From positions 1,798,001-1,862,000 of the forward strand of contig NZ_JABTEX010000001.1 in NCBI RefSeq assembly GCF_015711645.1: a stretch of DNA of 64,000 bases. Reading direction: 5' to 3'. The stretch's first letter is position 1; the number at the start of each line of letters is the position of its first letter. The translations under genes and the position numbers were made by a program. Below, one piece after another: positions 25,219-33,617 of this stretch. Origin of the DNA: Planomonospora sp. ID82291 (lineage in GTDB: Bacteria > Actinomycetota > Actinomycetes > Streptosporangiales > Streptosporangiaceae). A model generated the notes under the pieces. That model was given only the letters and a program-made list of their open reading frames with translations, did not search any database and was not told where the DNA came from.

Positions 25219-25264
25219 TGGCGCGGCCGAGAGGACTCGAACCCCTAACCTTCTGATCCGTAGT
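25219..25264. repeat. attR: 46-bp direct repeat within tRNA-Arg
   Basis: Identical to 7148-7193. This copy joins the native 5' half of the tRNA, so the gene remains whole after integration. Confidence 0.93.
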
Positions 25265-25294
25265 CAGATGCTCTATCCATTGAGCTACGGCCGC
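25219..25294 (-). tRNA. tRNA-Arg(ACG)
   Basis: Read on the minus strand, a 73-nt cloverleaf plus encoded CCA folds fully: acceptor GCGGCCG/CGGCCGC, D-arm GCTC/GAGC, anticodon stem TCTGA/TCAGA with loop CTACGGA (anticodon ACG), and T-arm AGGGG/CCTCT around TTCGAGT. The first anticodon base would be deaminated to inosine. It is the integration site of the AICE. Confidence 0.97.
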
Positions 25295-25439
25295 TTGCCT
25301 GTCCCGCCCACCCGAGGTGACCGGCGACAGAGAGAACTCTACCAGACCCCATGGAGGTGCTTGAGCCAATAATTGATCAGCACCGCGGGACGCGGCGCCC
25401 CGGACCACCGCCCCGTCCGGCCTCCGGCTCCGGGACGCA

Positions 25440-26036
25440 TCAGTCCGGCTTGCGCAGGGATTCGGCGATCTCCTGCCGGAGGGCGCGGTACCCCTCCAGC
25501 ATCCGCTGCTTCACCTCGTCGGGGAGGTCGGGGTCGTCCTCGAGCTCCCCGACCACGGGATCAGGGAGGCGGGCCGTACGGGCGAGGTCCAGAGGAGAGA
25601 CGTATCCTCCCTCGACGAGCATGTCCCCCAGGGTCCGGCCGGTGCGGAGGCCGGCCTCGCGCAGGGCGCCGAGCTGCGAACGGAGGATCCCGGCGTCGAC
25701 CTCCGCGCCGAGCGCTCCGAGCACCGTGTCGTCGGACGGGGAAGGCATGCGGGCCGCCGGAGGCGCGGCCGCGCGCACGGCCGTCTCCGCCTCCAGGGTG
25801 ACGGGGGATCCGCCTTCGAGGATCCGGTCCACGCTGCCTCGCGTCCACCGGAGCGCCGTCTCGATGCCGCGTTTGGTGGGAGGACGCATCGTGCCGACGC
25901 CGCCTCTGACCGACCTCAGCCCTTCCTTGGTGAGCCCCGCCCGCTCCGCGACGTCGTTCCAGTAGAGGCCGAGCTCGTCCCGCCGCTCGGTCATCAGGCG
26001 CGCCAGACGCCGCCGGGGCGTCTCGCGCTCATCCAT
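25440..26036 (-). CDS. Helix-turn-helix regulator, unknown target
   Basis: A 198-aa protein has an N-terminal helix-turn-helix (about residues 10-65, NDVAERAGLTKEGLRSVRGG) of the kind used by XRE-like regulators. Its C-terminal half is acidic and helical. ATG 26036 follows GAAGGAG at eight bases; the longer frame to 26117 adds residues without a site. It is divergent from the small coiled-coil gene; the AT-rich 133-bp gap between them probably holds both promoters. Confidence 0.65.
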   Translation of the reverse strand: MDERETPRRRLARLMTERRDELGLYWNDVAERAGLTKEGLRSVRGGVGTMRPPTKRGIETALRWTRGSVDRILEGGSPVTLEAETAVRAAAPPAARMPSPSDDTVLGALGAEVDAGILRSQLGALREAGLRTGRTLGDMLVEGGYVSPLDLARTARLPDPVVGELEDDPDLPDEVKQRMLEGYRALRQEIAESLRKPD

Positions 26037-26169
26037 GGATGGCACTCCTTCTTTATACAAGACAGGTAATGGCAGGTCAAAGGAAACAATACAGAGGAAA
26101 CCCGTAACAGGAGACAACTAACGGCAGATAATCCATTGTAACTGTCCCGTCCTGCCCCAAGGAGTGCCG

Positions 26170-26436
26170 ATGCGCGCCGATCACCTCGGTTCCATAATGA
26201 TCGGAGTTCGTGAGGTCTACGACGAGCTCAAGTCCCTCGGCGGGAAGGTCCACCGCCACACCGCCAAGATCGACCACGTCGACGCGAAAATGACGTCGGT
26301 CGCCGAGGACGTCAACGACCACGAGCTCCGCATCCGCGCGCTGGAGCGGGCCCGCTGGCCGCTCCCCTCGATCGCCGCGCTGATCTCCCTGGCCGGTCTG
26401 GTCTTCGCGATCCTGGCGTACGCGCGGGGGAACTGA
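26170..26436 (+). CDS. Small coiled-coil protein with C-terminal membrane anchor
   Basis: An 88-aa protein has a heptad-like helix (about residues 10-62, ELKSLGGKVHRHTAKIDHVD and following) and one membrane helix at the end (about 68-86). This resembles XhlA/DUF2746-like phage proteins by shape only. AAGGAG stands six bases before ATG 26170. Confidence 0.6.
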   Translation: MRADHLGSIMIGVREVYDELKSLGGKVHRHTAKIDHVDAKMTSVAEDVNDHELRIRALERARWPLPSIAALISLAGLVFAILAYARGN

Positions 26437-26695
26437 GCCGTGGGCGCCCGAACCCGAGCGCCCGGAAGGGCCGGGAGGCCGCGCACACGATGGAAACGGC
26501 GGAGCTCCGGGACACCGGGCCGGCCACGGCCCCGGACCCGCGACGGACGCGGGGCCCTGCCGGAGGCCGATCCCCTCACGGACCCCGGACCCACGATGGA
26601 GACCGGACCCGCTGCGGGCACGGGCTCCATCGCCGGTCCGGGGTCCATCGCCGGTCCGGCGGCCGCGGCGGGCGCGGGATACGGCGTCCCGGAGG

Positions 26696-27244
26696 TCACA
26701 CCCGGGAGCCGTCCGGGACCTTCTTCGGGAACAGCGTGTAGCTCAGCGGCCAGAGCAGGGCGATCAGCGGCACCCGCGAAGCCCCGATCATGAATTCACT
26801 CAGGGCGGCCGTCCGAGAGGGCTCGTCGACCATCCGGATCAGGCCGTACAGCACGGCGCAGGCGATGCCGTAGGCGATGACGATCCTGATCCACACGGCC
26901 CACTCGTAGCGCGCCCGGGCCATTCCGCCCGCCGGAGGCCGCTCCGGTTCCGGGCCTCCCCCGAAGCGGTGGGCGAACTTCGCGTCGGCCCACTTCAGGG
27001 TCCGGTGGCCGAAGACGACGGAGTAGGCGAGATAGGCCGCGGCCAGGCCGTGCTGCCAGCTCCCCTGCGCCCCGCCGCGCATGTCGATCACGGCGGTGAC
27101 CAGCAGGATCACGTCGAGCAGCGGCACGCACAGGAGCAGGACGGTGCTCAGCCGTCGCATGCCCCACAGGTAGCGGGAGGTCAGCCCCAGGGCCAGGAGA
27201 ACCCAGAAGCCGACCTCACACGCGATGATCACTGCCAGAACCAT
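26696..27244 (-). CDS. Integral membrane protein of unknown function
   Basis: A 182-aa protein has five or six hydrophobic helices and a short basic loop (RHTLKWADAKFAHRFGG-like) in the middle. Similar actinobacterial proteins have no assigned role. It is divergent from the histidine kinase gene, with a 122-bp gap. The region 26437-26695 before it holds only short GC-rich repeats and no gene I can support. Confidence 0.7.
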   Translation of the reverse strand: MVLAVIIACEVGFWVLLALGLTSRYLWGMRRLSTVLLLCVPLLDVILLVTAVIDMRGGAQGSWQHGLAAAYLAYSVVFGHRTLKWADAKFAHRFGGGPEPERPPAGGMARARYEWAVWIRIVIAYGIACAVLYGLIRMVDEPSRTAALSEFMIGASRVPLIALLWPLSYTLFPKKVPDGSRV

Positions 27245-27366
27245 GGTTCCAGCATCACCCGGCGGGGCCGCCCGGTCATCGTCACCGCCGACGAATCCGC
27301 CTACATCCTTGGATGTACGGCCGGTCCTGCCGGAGCCGGGCGGATCAGCCGCTCCGGGGTGATGGG

Positions 27367-28761
27367 ATGGAGCACATGAGACGGAACGACGCGCTGGGGG
27401 CCGTGCTGTGCCTCGCCGTCGGCCTCGTTCTGCTCGCCGCCGGATCCCGTGTGGACCACGGGACCCCGCTGCACTGGTTCGTCGGTCCGCTCCTGGTCGC
27501 CTGCCTCGGCGTCGCCGTACGGCGGACCCGGCCGCTGCTCTCGCTCGGGCTCGGGGTCGTGGCGTTCGTCGCGGACCTCCTCATGGGCCCCTCCCTGGGC
27601 ACCGTGCTGATCGTCACGGACAACCTCTACGCCGCGGTCCGGTACGGCCCGCGTCCGCTGGGCCGGTGGATGCTCGGCATCACCTCGGTCATCGCCGTCG
27701 TCGGCGGCGCGGTGGCCGGGTTCATCGCCCGGGACCTGGCGCTCTTCGCCGTCGCGCTGGTCCAGGCCGGCCTCGTCGGGGTCACCCCCGTCATCACCGC
27801 GGTGATCATCAGGCAGTTCGAGGAGCAGGCGGCGTCCGAGCGGATCAGGGCCGAGCAGGTCGCGCGCCTGGCCGAGCTGGACCGGAAGACCGCGGTGCAG
27901 GCCGAACGGGCCCGGATGGCGCGGGAACTGCACGACATGATCGCCAACCACTTCAGCGCGATCGCCATCCAGTCCACGGCCGTGCTCTCGCGCAGGGACC
28001 TGGACCCGGCGATCGTGCGGCAGGTGCTGGAGTCCGTGCGGGAGAACAGCGTCCAGGGGATGGCCGAGATGCGCTCCATGATCGGGCTGCTCCGGCAGGA
28101 GGGCGAGGAGGTCGAGACCGTCCGGCTCCGGGTGGCCGAGGCCGGCCGGCTGGCGGAGCGGGCACGCGAATCCGGGCTGGACGTACGGCTGCGCGTGGAG
28201 GGTGAGGTCCGTGAGCTGCCCGCCGCGGTGGACCTCGCCGGCTACCGGATCGTCCAGGAGGCGCTGACCAACGCGCTCAAGCACGGCGGCAGGACGGTCG
28301 AGACGGTGATCGCCTACCGGCCGGAGGAGGTCGTGCTGACCGTGGACAACCCCGTCGACGGAGTCAGGCCCGGCCTGCCCGGTGCGGGAGCGGGCCTCAT
28401 CGGCATGCGGGAACGCGCCGCACTCGTCGACGGCCTCGTGGACGCCGGACCGCACGACGGCGGCTGGCGGGTGCGGGCCGTGCTGCCCACGCTGGCCCTG
28501 CCCTCCCGGCCGGCCGCCCCGGAACCGCGGGCCGCCCCGAAGACCGTTCCGGGCCCGCAATCCGCCCCGCACCCGGAAACCGTTCCGGGCCCGCAATCCG
28601 CCCCGCACCCGGAAACCGTTCCGGGCCCGCAATCCGCCCCGCACCCGGAAACCGTTCCGGGCCCGCAGGCCGCCCCGCACTCGACGACCGTCCGTTCCGG
28701 CCCGGTCGTTCCCCCGCCCGTGGACACGGCCGCCGCCCCTTCCCGTGAGGAGAACCCGTGA
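27367..28761 (+). CDS. Sensor histidine kinase, NarL/DesK-type
   Basis: The 464-aa kinase has four or five N-terminal membrane helices (about residues 10-145). A HisKA_3 dimerisation domain follows with the phospho-acceptor His in ARELHDMIANHF (about residue 198). An HATPase domain has ALTNALKHGG and GAGLIGMRER. The C-terminus is unusual: three perfect 12-residue repeats (TVPGPQSAPHPE; 36-bp units at 28543-28650) plus degenerate ones form a Pro-rich tail right before the stop. ATG 27367 has GGGGTGAT before it; ATG 27376 is an alternative. It is coupled to the response regulator gene by GTGA. Confidence 0.88.
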   Translation: MEHMRRNDALGAVLCLAVGLVLLAAGSRVDHGTPLHWFVGPLLVACLGVAVRRTRPLLSLGLGVVAFVADLLMGPSLGTVLIVTDNLYAAVRYGPRPLGRWMLGITSVIAVVGGAVAGFIARDLALFAVALVQAGLVGVTPVITAVIIRQFEEQAASERIRAEQVARLAELDRKTAVQAERARMARELHDMIANHFSAIAIQSTAVLSRRDLDPAIVRQVLESVRENSVQGMAEMRSMIGLLRQEGEEVETVRLRVAEAGRLAERARESGLDVRLRVEGEVRELPAAVDLAGYRIVQEALTNALKHGGRTVETVIAYRPEEVVLTVDNPVDGVRPGLPGAGAGLIGMRERAALVDGLVDAGPHDGGWRVRAVLPTLALPSRPAAPEPRAAPKTVPGPQSAPHPETVPGPQSAPHPETVPGPQSAPHPETVPGPQAAPHSTTVRSGPVVPPPVDTAAAPSREENP

Positions 28762-29393
28762 CCATCCGTGTCCTGGTCGCCGACGATCATGCGGCGGTGC
28801 GCACCGGGATCGTCCTCATCCTCGGCGGCCACGACGACATCGAGGTCGTCGGCGAGGCCGCGGACGGCGAGCAGGCCGTGACGATGGCCACGGCGCTCAG
28901 ACCGGACGTCGTGCTGATGGACGTCCGGATGCCGAAGCTGGACGGCATCTCGGCCACCCGTGAACTGAGCGGGGTCGCCGACGTGCTGATCCTGACCACC
29001 TTCGACGTCGACGAGTACGTCTTCGGGGCGCTGCGCGCGGGAGCCGCCGGTTTCCTGCTCAAGAACACCGACGCCGACGCCCTGGTGGAGGCCGTCCGGG
29101 TGGTGGCCCGGGGCGACGGTCTCATCTCGCCCGCCGTCACCCGGCGGCTGATCTCGGAGTTCCGGTCGTCCGTCCCCCGGCGGGGACTCCAGGAGGTCGA
29201 GAGCCTGACCCCGCGCGAGCGCGAGGTGCTGGCGTGCATCGGGCGGGGGCTGTCGAACGCGGAGATCGCCCGCGAGCTGGACATGGCGGAGGCGACCACG
29301 AAGACCCACGTCAGCCGGGTGCTGAACAAGCTGGGCCTCCGCAGCCGCGTCCAGGCCGCGATCCTGGCCCAGGAGCTCGCGGAGGGGTCCTGA
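28758..29393 (+). CDS. NarL/LuxR-family response regulator
   Basis: This 211-aa protein has a receiver domain (acidic pair Asp9-Asp10, phospho-Asp54 in LMDVRMPKLDG, Lys near 104) and a LuxR-type helix-turn-helix (LTPREREVLACIGRGLSNAE). It starts with GTG overlapping the kinase stop, so the two are one two-component system. The target genes are not evident. Confidence 0.92.
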   Translation: MTIRVLVADDHAAVRTGIVLILGGHDDIEVVGEAADGEQAVTMATALRPDVVLMDVRMPKLDGISATRELSGVADVLILTTFDVDEYVFGALRAGAAGFLLKNTDADALVEAVRVVARGDGLISPAVTRRLISEFRSSVPRRGLQEVESLTPREREVLACIGRGLSNAEIARELDMAEATTKTHVSRVLNKLGLRSRVQAAILAQELAEGS

Positions 29394-29507
29394 AGCACCG
29401 GTCGGCCGCCCGAGACCCCGGACGGACGGCCGGCCGGGGGCCGGGGACCGGGCGGGCGCCGGACCACCGCCCGGAAGAATCCCGGGCGGGCGCCGGGTTC
29501 CTCCGTC

Positions 29508-29981
29508 TCAGGCGTCCCCGGGCGTCTCGGCGGGCACGTACAGGGAGAGCGTCTCGGCGATGCAGGCGGGCTTGGGCCGGTCCTCGACCTCGACCGTCAT
29601 CTTGATCTTCGACAGGTAGCCCGAAGGCGTGCCCTTGAGGTCGACGAGCTCCGCCCCGCACCGCACCCGCGCCCCCACCGGGACCGGTGAGGGGAAGCGG
29701 ACCCTGTCGAGACCGTAGTTGATGCCCATGGCCAGGCCGTCCACCCGGAACAGCTCCATCATGAACGACGGCAGCAGCGACAGGCTCAGGTAGCCGTGGG
29801 CGATGGTCCCGCCGAACGGGCCCCTGGCCGCGGCCTCGACGTCGACGTGGATCCACTGGTGGTCGCCGGTGGCGTCGGCGAACAGGTTCACCTGCTCCTG
29901 GGTCACCGTCCGCCACCCGGTGTGGCCGAGGTGCTCGCCGACGGCGGCCTTGAGTTCCTGGATGTTCGAGAAGATCCTCAT
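29508..29981 (-). CDS. MaoC-like (R)-specific enoyl-CoA hydratase
   Basis: The 157-aa hot-dog protein has the hydratase-2 motif: catalytic Asp and His in ADATGDHQWIHVD (about residues 36-48), and the GTIAHGYLSLSLLP strand. Members hydrate trans-2-enoyl-CoA thioesters in lipid or polyester metabolism. It is followed by the 3' end of the membrane beta-propeller gene but is probably transcribed separately. Confidence 0.85.
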   Translation of the reverse strand: MRIFSNIQELKAAVGEHLGHTGWRTVTQEQVNLFADATGDHQWIHVDVEAAARGPFGGTIAHGYLSLSLLPSFMMELFRVDGLAMGINYGLDRVRFPSPVPVGARVRCGAELVDLKGTPSGYLSKIKMTVEVEDRPKPACIAETLSLYVPAETPGDA

Positions 29982-29991
29982 GTCCGGAACT

Positions 29992-31536
29992 TTATTCGGT
30001 CTCCGGGACCGCGAGAAGGTTCAGGACCGTGAACGTCTTGCCGCCGCCCTTCCCGGTCGTCGTGCAGGACACCCCGGCCTCCGGATGGACCGACGCCTCC
30101 GCCGGACCCGACGCGTCCTCGGGCCGAGCCGTACGGCACGTCCGCACGTTCTTCCCGTCCTCGTCCCAGTAGACGATCGAGGGCGGCGAGGAGGAGGTCC
30201 CGGTCCCGAAGCCTCCGGCCCCGTCCTCGCTCATGGCGGAGATCCCGGCGAAGGCCCCGGAGACCGGATCGTGGACGGCGGCCACGGGAACGTACTCCGC
30301 CTCCCCCGGACGCACCGGGGCTTGGAGACGCCCGAACCGGTCACCGAGGAGCGGCCATCCGCCGTTGTCGACGTCCCCCCGCAGGACCTCGTGGCCGGAA
30401 CCGTCCGTCCGCTGCACGAAACTCCCCTCCTCCATCCGCCCGAAGCACCAGACCGGCCCGCAGCGCACGCCCCGTGCCCCTTCCGGGAGGGGAATCTCGA
30501 TCACCTCGCCGGTCTCCAGGTTGACCGTGCGGGTCTGGTTCCCGTCCCCGCCGCCGGCCTCCGCACCGGTCGCCAGGTCCACCGCCCACGGCCACGACAG
30601 CAGGTGGAGCCCGTCCGTCCCCGCGACCCGCTCCGGCGCCCCGCCGGCCAGCGGCAGGCGGTGGACTCCGCCGCTCCTGACCGACCAGACGACGGCGTCG
30701 GCGGTGACGCCGATCCGCTCCACCTCCGCCAGGTCACCGGTGACCTCGCCGACCCGCCGCGCCGGGCCGCCGGAGCGGGGCGCGACCCAGAAGTCGGCCC
30801 ACCGGTCCCGGTCGTTGGGCGTCTCGCCCCACCAGACGACGTACTCGGCTCCCGGCTCGACCGTCTGCGCGTAGTAGCCCTTCACCCCTGCGGGTCCGGG
30901 CATCTCCGTCAGGACGGTGCTGCGGCCCGCCGCGGTGTCGTAGACCTCCAACCGGCCCGCCTTCTCGAACGACGACTCGGCCGAGAGCAGCAGCTCGGTG
31001 GCGCTCAGCGCGGCGACCGGCCGGTACTTCCAGCCGTCCGCCGCCTTGGCCGGGATCTTCGACACCGCCGCCGGCCAGACCTCCGCCGCCGGCCGGATCT
31101 CCGGCCTCGGGGCCGCGGGGGAGGGTTCGGGCTCCCGGGCGGGGTCCTCCGTACCCTCCGGCGAGGCCGTCACCGTGACGTCGCCGAGGACCGGGCCCTC
31201 TCCGCCCCTGTGGGAGAAGACCTGCGCCGCCGCCGTTCCGCCGCCGACCACCGCGACCACCCCGGCGACCGCGAGAGCCGACCGCACACGCCTGTGCCTG
31301 CGCCTCTCCCGCCGCCGCCGGACCGCCTCCAGCAGGTCCGGTCCCGGCACGGGCGCGGCCTCCGCCACGCCGGCCAGGACCCGGACGAGCTCCGCCTCGC
31401 TCCTGTCGTCCATCGACCCCGTCCCATCCCCGGAACCGCGCACCGGCCCCGCCTCATCCCCCGAACCGCGCACCGGCCCCGCCTCGCCTCCGGAACCGCC
31501 CGCCATCGCCCCCTCCTCATCCCCGGAACCGTTCAT
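29992..31536 (-). CDS. Membrane-anchored beta-propeller-like protein coupled to sigma factor
   Basis: A 514-aa protein has a cytoplasmic acidic N-terminus made of tandem GPVRGSGDE-type repeats. A short helical segment, one membrane helix (about residues 85-107) and an extracytoplasmic domain with repeated WD/propeller-like strands follow. Its start overlaps the stop of the SigE-type sigma factor gene (ATGA). In this layout such proteins act as anti-sigma factors or sensors, although I see no classical zinc-binding HxxxCxxC motif. The start is set by the overlap. Confidence 0.7.
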   Translation of the reverse strand: MNGSGDEEGAMAGGSGGEAGPVRGSGDEAGPVRGSGDGTGSMDDRSEAELVRVLAGVAEAAPVPGPDLLEAVRRRRERRRHRRVRSALAVAGVVAVVGGGTAAAQVFSHRGGEGPVLGDVTVTASPEGTEDPAREPEPSPAAPRPEIRPAAEVWPAAVSKIPAKAADGWKYRPVAALSATELLLSAESSFEKAGRLEVYDTAAGRSTVLTEMPGPAGVKGYYAQTVEPGAEYVVWWGETPNDRDRWADFWVAPRSGGPARRVGEVTGDLAEVERIGVTADAVVWSVRSGGVHRLPLAGGAPERVAGTDGLHLLSWPWAVDLATGAEAGGGDGNQTRTVNLETGEVIEIPLPEGARGVRCGPVWCFGRMEEGSFVQRTDGSGHEVLRGDVDNGGWPLLGDRFGRLQAPVRPGEAEYVPVAAVHDPVSGAFAGISAMSEDGAGGFGTGTSSSPPSIVYWDEDGKNVRTCRTARPEDASGPAEASVHPEAGVSCTTTGKGGGKTFTVLNLLAVPETE

Positions 31537-32009
31537 CCGACCCGCCCCGGTTCGAGAGCCGCCACCCGCACTCTGAGCTTGTCGAGCGCGCGGGCGGCCT
31601 GGCTGCGCACCGTGCCCCGGGAGACGCCGAGCAGCGCGGCGATCTCCTGGTCCGGGAGGTCCTCGTAGTAGCGCAGGACCAGGACCGCCCGCTGCTTGGG
31701 CGGCAGGCCCTTCAGCTCGTTCCACAGGCCCGTGTCGTCGCCCGCGCCGTCGGTGTACGCCGCCTCGGGCACCTGCGGGACCAGCCGCTCCCGGCGCAGC
31801 CGCCGCCAGGCGCTGATGTGCAGGCGCGCCATGGTCGTGCGGGCGTACCCCTCCGGGTCGTCGCGTCTTCGCACCCGCGGCCAGGCGTCGCCCAGACGCA
31901 TCAGCGCCTCCTGCGTCAGGTCGGCCGCGTCCTCGGCGTTTCCGGTGAGCACGTAGCCGTACCGGTACAGCGCGCTTCCCCGCGCGGCGACGAAATCTGC
32001 GAACTCCAC
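31533..32009 (-). CDS. ECF sigma factor, SigE family
   Basis: The 158-aa protein has region 2 (GNAEDAADLTQEALMRLGDA) and region 4 (LPPKQRAVLVLRYYEDLPDQ, then SRGTVRSQAARAL). There is no region 1 or 3, as in extracytoplasmic-function sigma factors of the SigE family. The GTG start 32009 matches the family N-terminus (EFADFVAARG). The coupled membrane protein is the likely controller. The gene is divergent from the phytase-like gene. Confidence 0.9.
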   Translation of the reverse strand: MEFADFVAARGSALYRYGYVLTGNAEDAADLTQEALMRLGDAWPRVRRRDDPEGYARTTMARLHISAWRRLRRERLVPQVPEAAYTDGAGDDTGLWNELKGLPPKQRAVLVLRYYEDLPDQEIAALLGVSRGTVRSQAARALDKLRVRVAALEPGRVG

Positions 32010-32121
32010 AGCACCAGGGACGCGGCGGGGCCCCGTTCTGTTGCACGACATTCGGGTACGGCTCGCAAACGGACATCCGGTGTTGTCCGGCGCTTCATCC
32101 CCTACTCCTAGCGTTCCCGGC

Positions 32122-33381
32122 ATGAAACGACGTTTTGCCACCGCGGTCGGCGCAGCCGTACTCTCTCTCGCCCTCACCGCCCCGGCCTCAGCCGACCCCG
32201 GTGCCGGCCCCGACTCCGGTGCCGATTCCGGTGCCGGTGCCGACGCGGCGGCACGCGGGCACGGCGGTTCCGGCGGGTCCGGCGGGTTCGGCCGCGCCAC
32301 GCTGACCGGCTTCGCCGCGCTGCCCGCGCTGACGTTCGTGCCGGGCAGCGAGGCCTCCGGCGCCCGGCTCGGCACCGCCCCGGTCAACGGCGTCACCCCG
32401 CCGTTCACCGGGCAGCCGGTGCAGGGCTTCAGCGGCATCGTGCGGCGGCACGACGGCACCTTCGACGTGCTGTCCGACAACGGCTACGGCTCCAAGGCCA
32501 ACAGCGCAGACTTCCTGCTGCGCGTGCACCGGATCAAACCGGACTTCCGGCGGGGCGCGGTCCGGGTGCTGGGCGGGTTCGACCTGAGCGACCCGGACGG
32601 CCACGTGACCTGGCCGCTGACCCGGGCGGACCGGAAGCTGACCGGCGCCGACTTCGACGTGGAGTCGATCGTGCGGACCGCCGACGGCACCTACTGGATC
32701 GGTGACGAGTTCGGTCCCTTCCTGCTGCACGTCTCGCCCTCCGGCAGGCTCCTGGAGGCGCCGGTCCCGCTGCCGGACGTCAAGGCCCCGGAGAACCCGA
32801 CCCTGGAGGGCGCCGAGCCCACCCTGGGCCGGAGCAAGGGCTTCGAGGGCATGGCCCGCTCGGTCGACGGCCGCACGCTGTACCCCCTGCTGGAGGGCAC
32901 CGTGGCCGGCGACCCGGCCGGGACCCTGCGGATCAACGAGTTCGACCTGCGCAGGCAGGCCTACACCGGCAGGCGCTGGAACTACACGCTGGACGGCGCC
33001 GACCACGCGATCGGCGACATGATCGCGGTGGACCGGCACCGGTTCCTGGTCATCGAGCGGGACAACCTCCAGGGCGACGCGGCGAAAACGAAGAAGATCT
33101 ATCTGATCGACCTGCGGAGGCCGGACCTGGGCAAGACCCTCGTCGCGGACCTGCTCGACCTGGCGAACCCGCGCCGCCTGGGCGGCTTCGGGGAGACCTT
33201 CCGGTTCCCGTTCCAGACGATCGAGGACGTGGTGATCCTCGACGACCGGACCCTCGGCGTCCTGGACGACAACAACTTCCCGTTCTCCTCGGGCCGCACC
33301 CCGGGCGCGCCCGACGACAACGAGTTCATCACCGTACGGCTGGCGCGCCCCCTCGGCGCCGACCCGCGCGTCCACCGCTGA
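32122..33381 (+). CDS. Secreted esterase-like phytase-domain protein
   Basis: The 419-aa protein has a clear signal peptide (MKRRFATAVGAAVLSLALTA, cut after ASA). A Gly/Ser/Ala-rich linker precedes an esterase-like activity of phytase domain (FSGIVRRHDGTFDVLSDNGY, later GDEFGPFLLHVSP, SKGFEGMARS and VLDDNNFPFS). It should act outside the cell on phosphate esters, perhaps phytate; the true substrate is not known for this subgroup. The stop codon lies inside a 38-bp unit that is repeated just downstream. Confidence 0.82.
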   Translation: MKRRFATAVGAAVLSLALTAPASADPGAGPDSGADSGAGADAAARGHGGSGGSGGFGRATLTGFAALPALTFVPGSEASGARLGTAPVNGVTPPFTGQPVQGFSGIVRRHDGTFDVLSDNGYGSKANSADFLLRVHRIKPDFRRGAVRVLGGFDLSDPDGHVTWPLTRADRKLTGADFDVESIVRTADGTYWIGDEFGPFLLHVSPSGRLLEAPVPLPDVKAPENPTLEGAEPTLGRSKGFEGMARSVDGRTLYPLLEGTVAGDPAGTLRINEFDLRRQAYTGRRWNYTLDGADHAIGDMIAVDRHRFLVIERDNLQGDAAKTKKIYLIDLRRPDLGKTLVADLLDLANPRRLGGFGETFRFPFQTIEDVVILDDRTLGVLDDNNFPFSSGRTPGAPDDNEFITVRLARPLGADPRVHR

Positions 33382-33499
33382 GGCGTCCCCTCGGCGCCGA
33401 CCCGCGCGTCCACCGCCGAGGCGCCCCACCGGCGGATGCGGACCCCCGCCATCGGCGACCGGGTGGCGGATGCGGACCCCCGCCATCGGTGACCGGGTG
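33345..33499. repeat. Two tandem duplications at the phytase-like gene end
   Basis: A 38-bp unit (33345-33382) that includes the last codons and the TGA is repeated at 33383-33420, with the second copy changed so that it has no stop. A different 34-bp unit then occurs twice (33432-33465 and 33466-33499). Confidence 0.85.
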
Positions 33500-33617
33500 G
33501 CGGGGCACCGATCCGGAGGGCGAGACCTGTTATTCCCCTATCGGGACCGTCCTGAAGCCGGAGACGCTTATCCTTCGGAGGAAGCTCCGGAAACCGACAA
33601 AGGGAACGCTGACCTTC

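Larger units (their letters stand above)
7148..25264. mobile_element. AICE integrated in tRNA-Arg(ACG), about 18.07 kb
   Basis: Both ends carry the same 46-bp sequence, which is the 3' half of tRNA-Arg (CCA end to anticodon loop). The integrase gene lies next to the right copy. Between them is the standard AICE set: integrase and excisionase, replication proteins (Prim-Pol plus DUF3987), a TraB/FtsK-type translocase for double-stranded DNA transfer, a DUF2637 transfer protein and GntR/XRE regulators. There is no type IV secretion system and no relaxase, as expected for an AICE. Every core gene looks intact, so the element may still excise and transfer. Cargo that is not standard includes a kinase-like gene and a PAPS-reductase-like/C5-methyltransferase pair. 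Confidence 0.93.

Noticed and set aside
26437-26695. Plus-strand frames after the small coiled-coil gene
   Set aside because: Composed of low-complexity GC repeats, no ribosome site and no recognisable domain.
29992-31536. Classical zinc-binding anti-sigma factor
   Set aside because: The HxxxCxxC motif is missing, so only the coupling and topology support an anti-sigma role.
29992-32076. A single 694-aa reverse frame joining the sigma factor region to the membrane protein
   Set aside because: The upstream third is an out-of-phase reading of the sigma factor gene; the ATGA overlap at 31533-31536 marks the true start.
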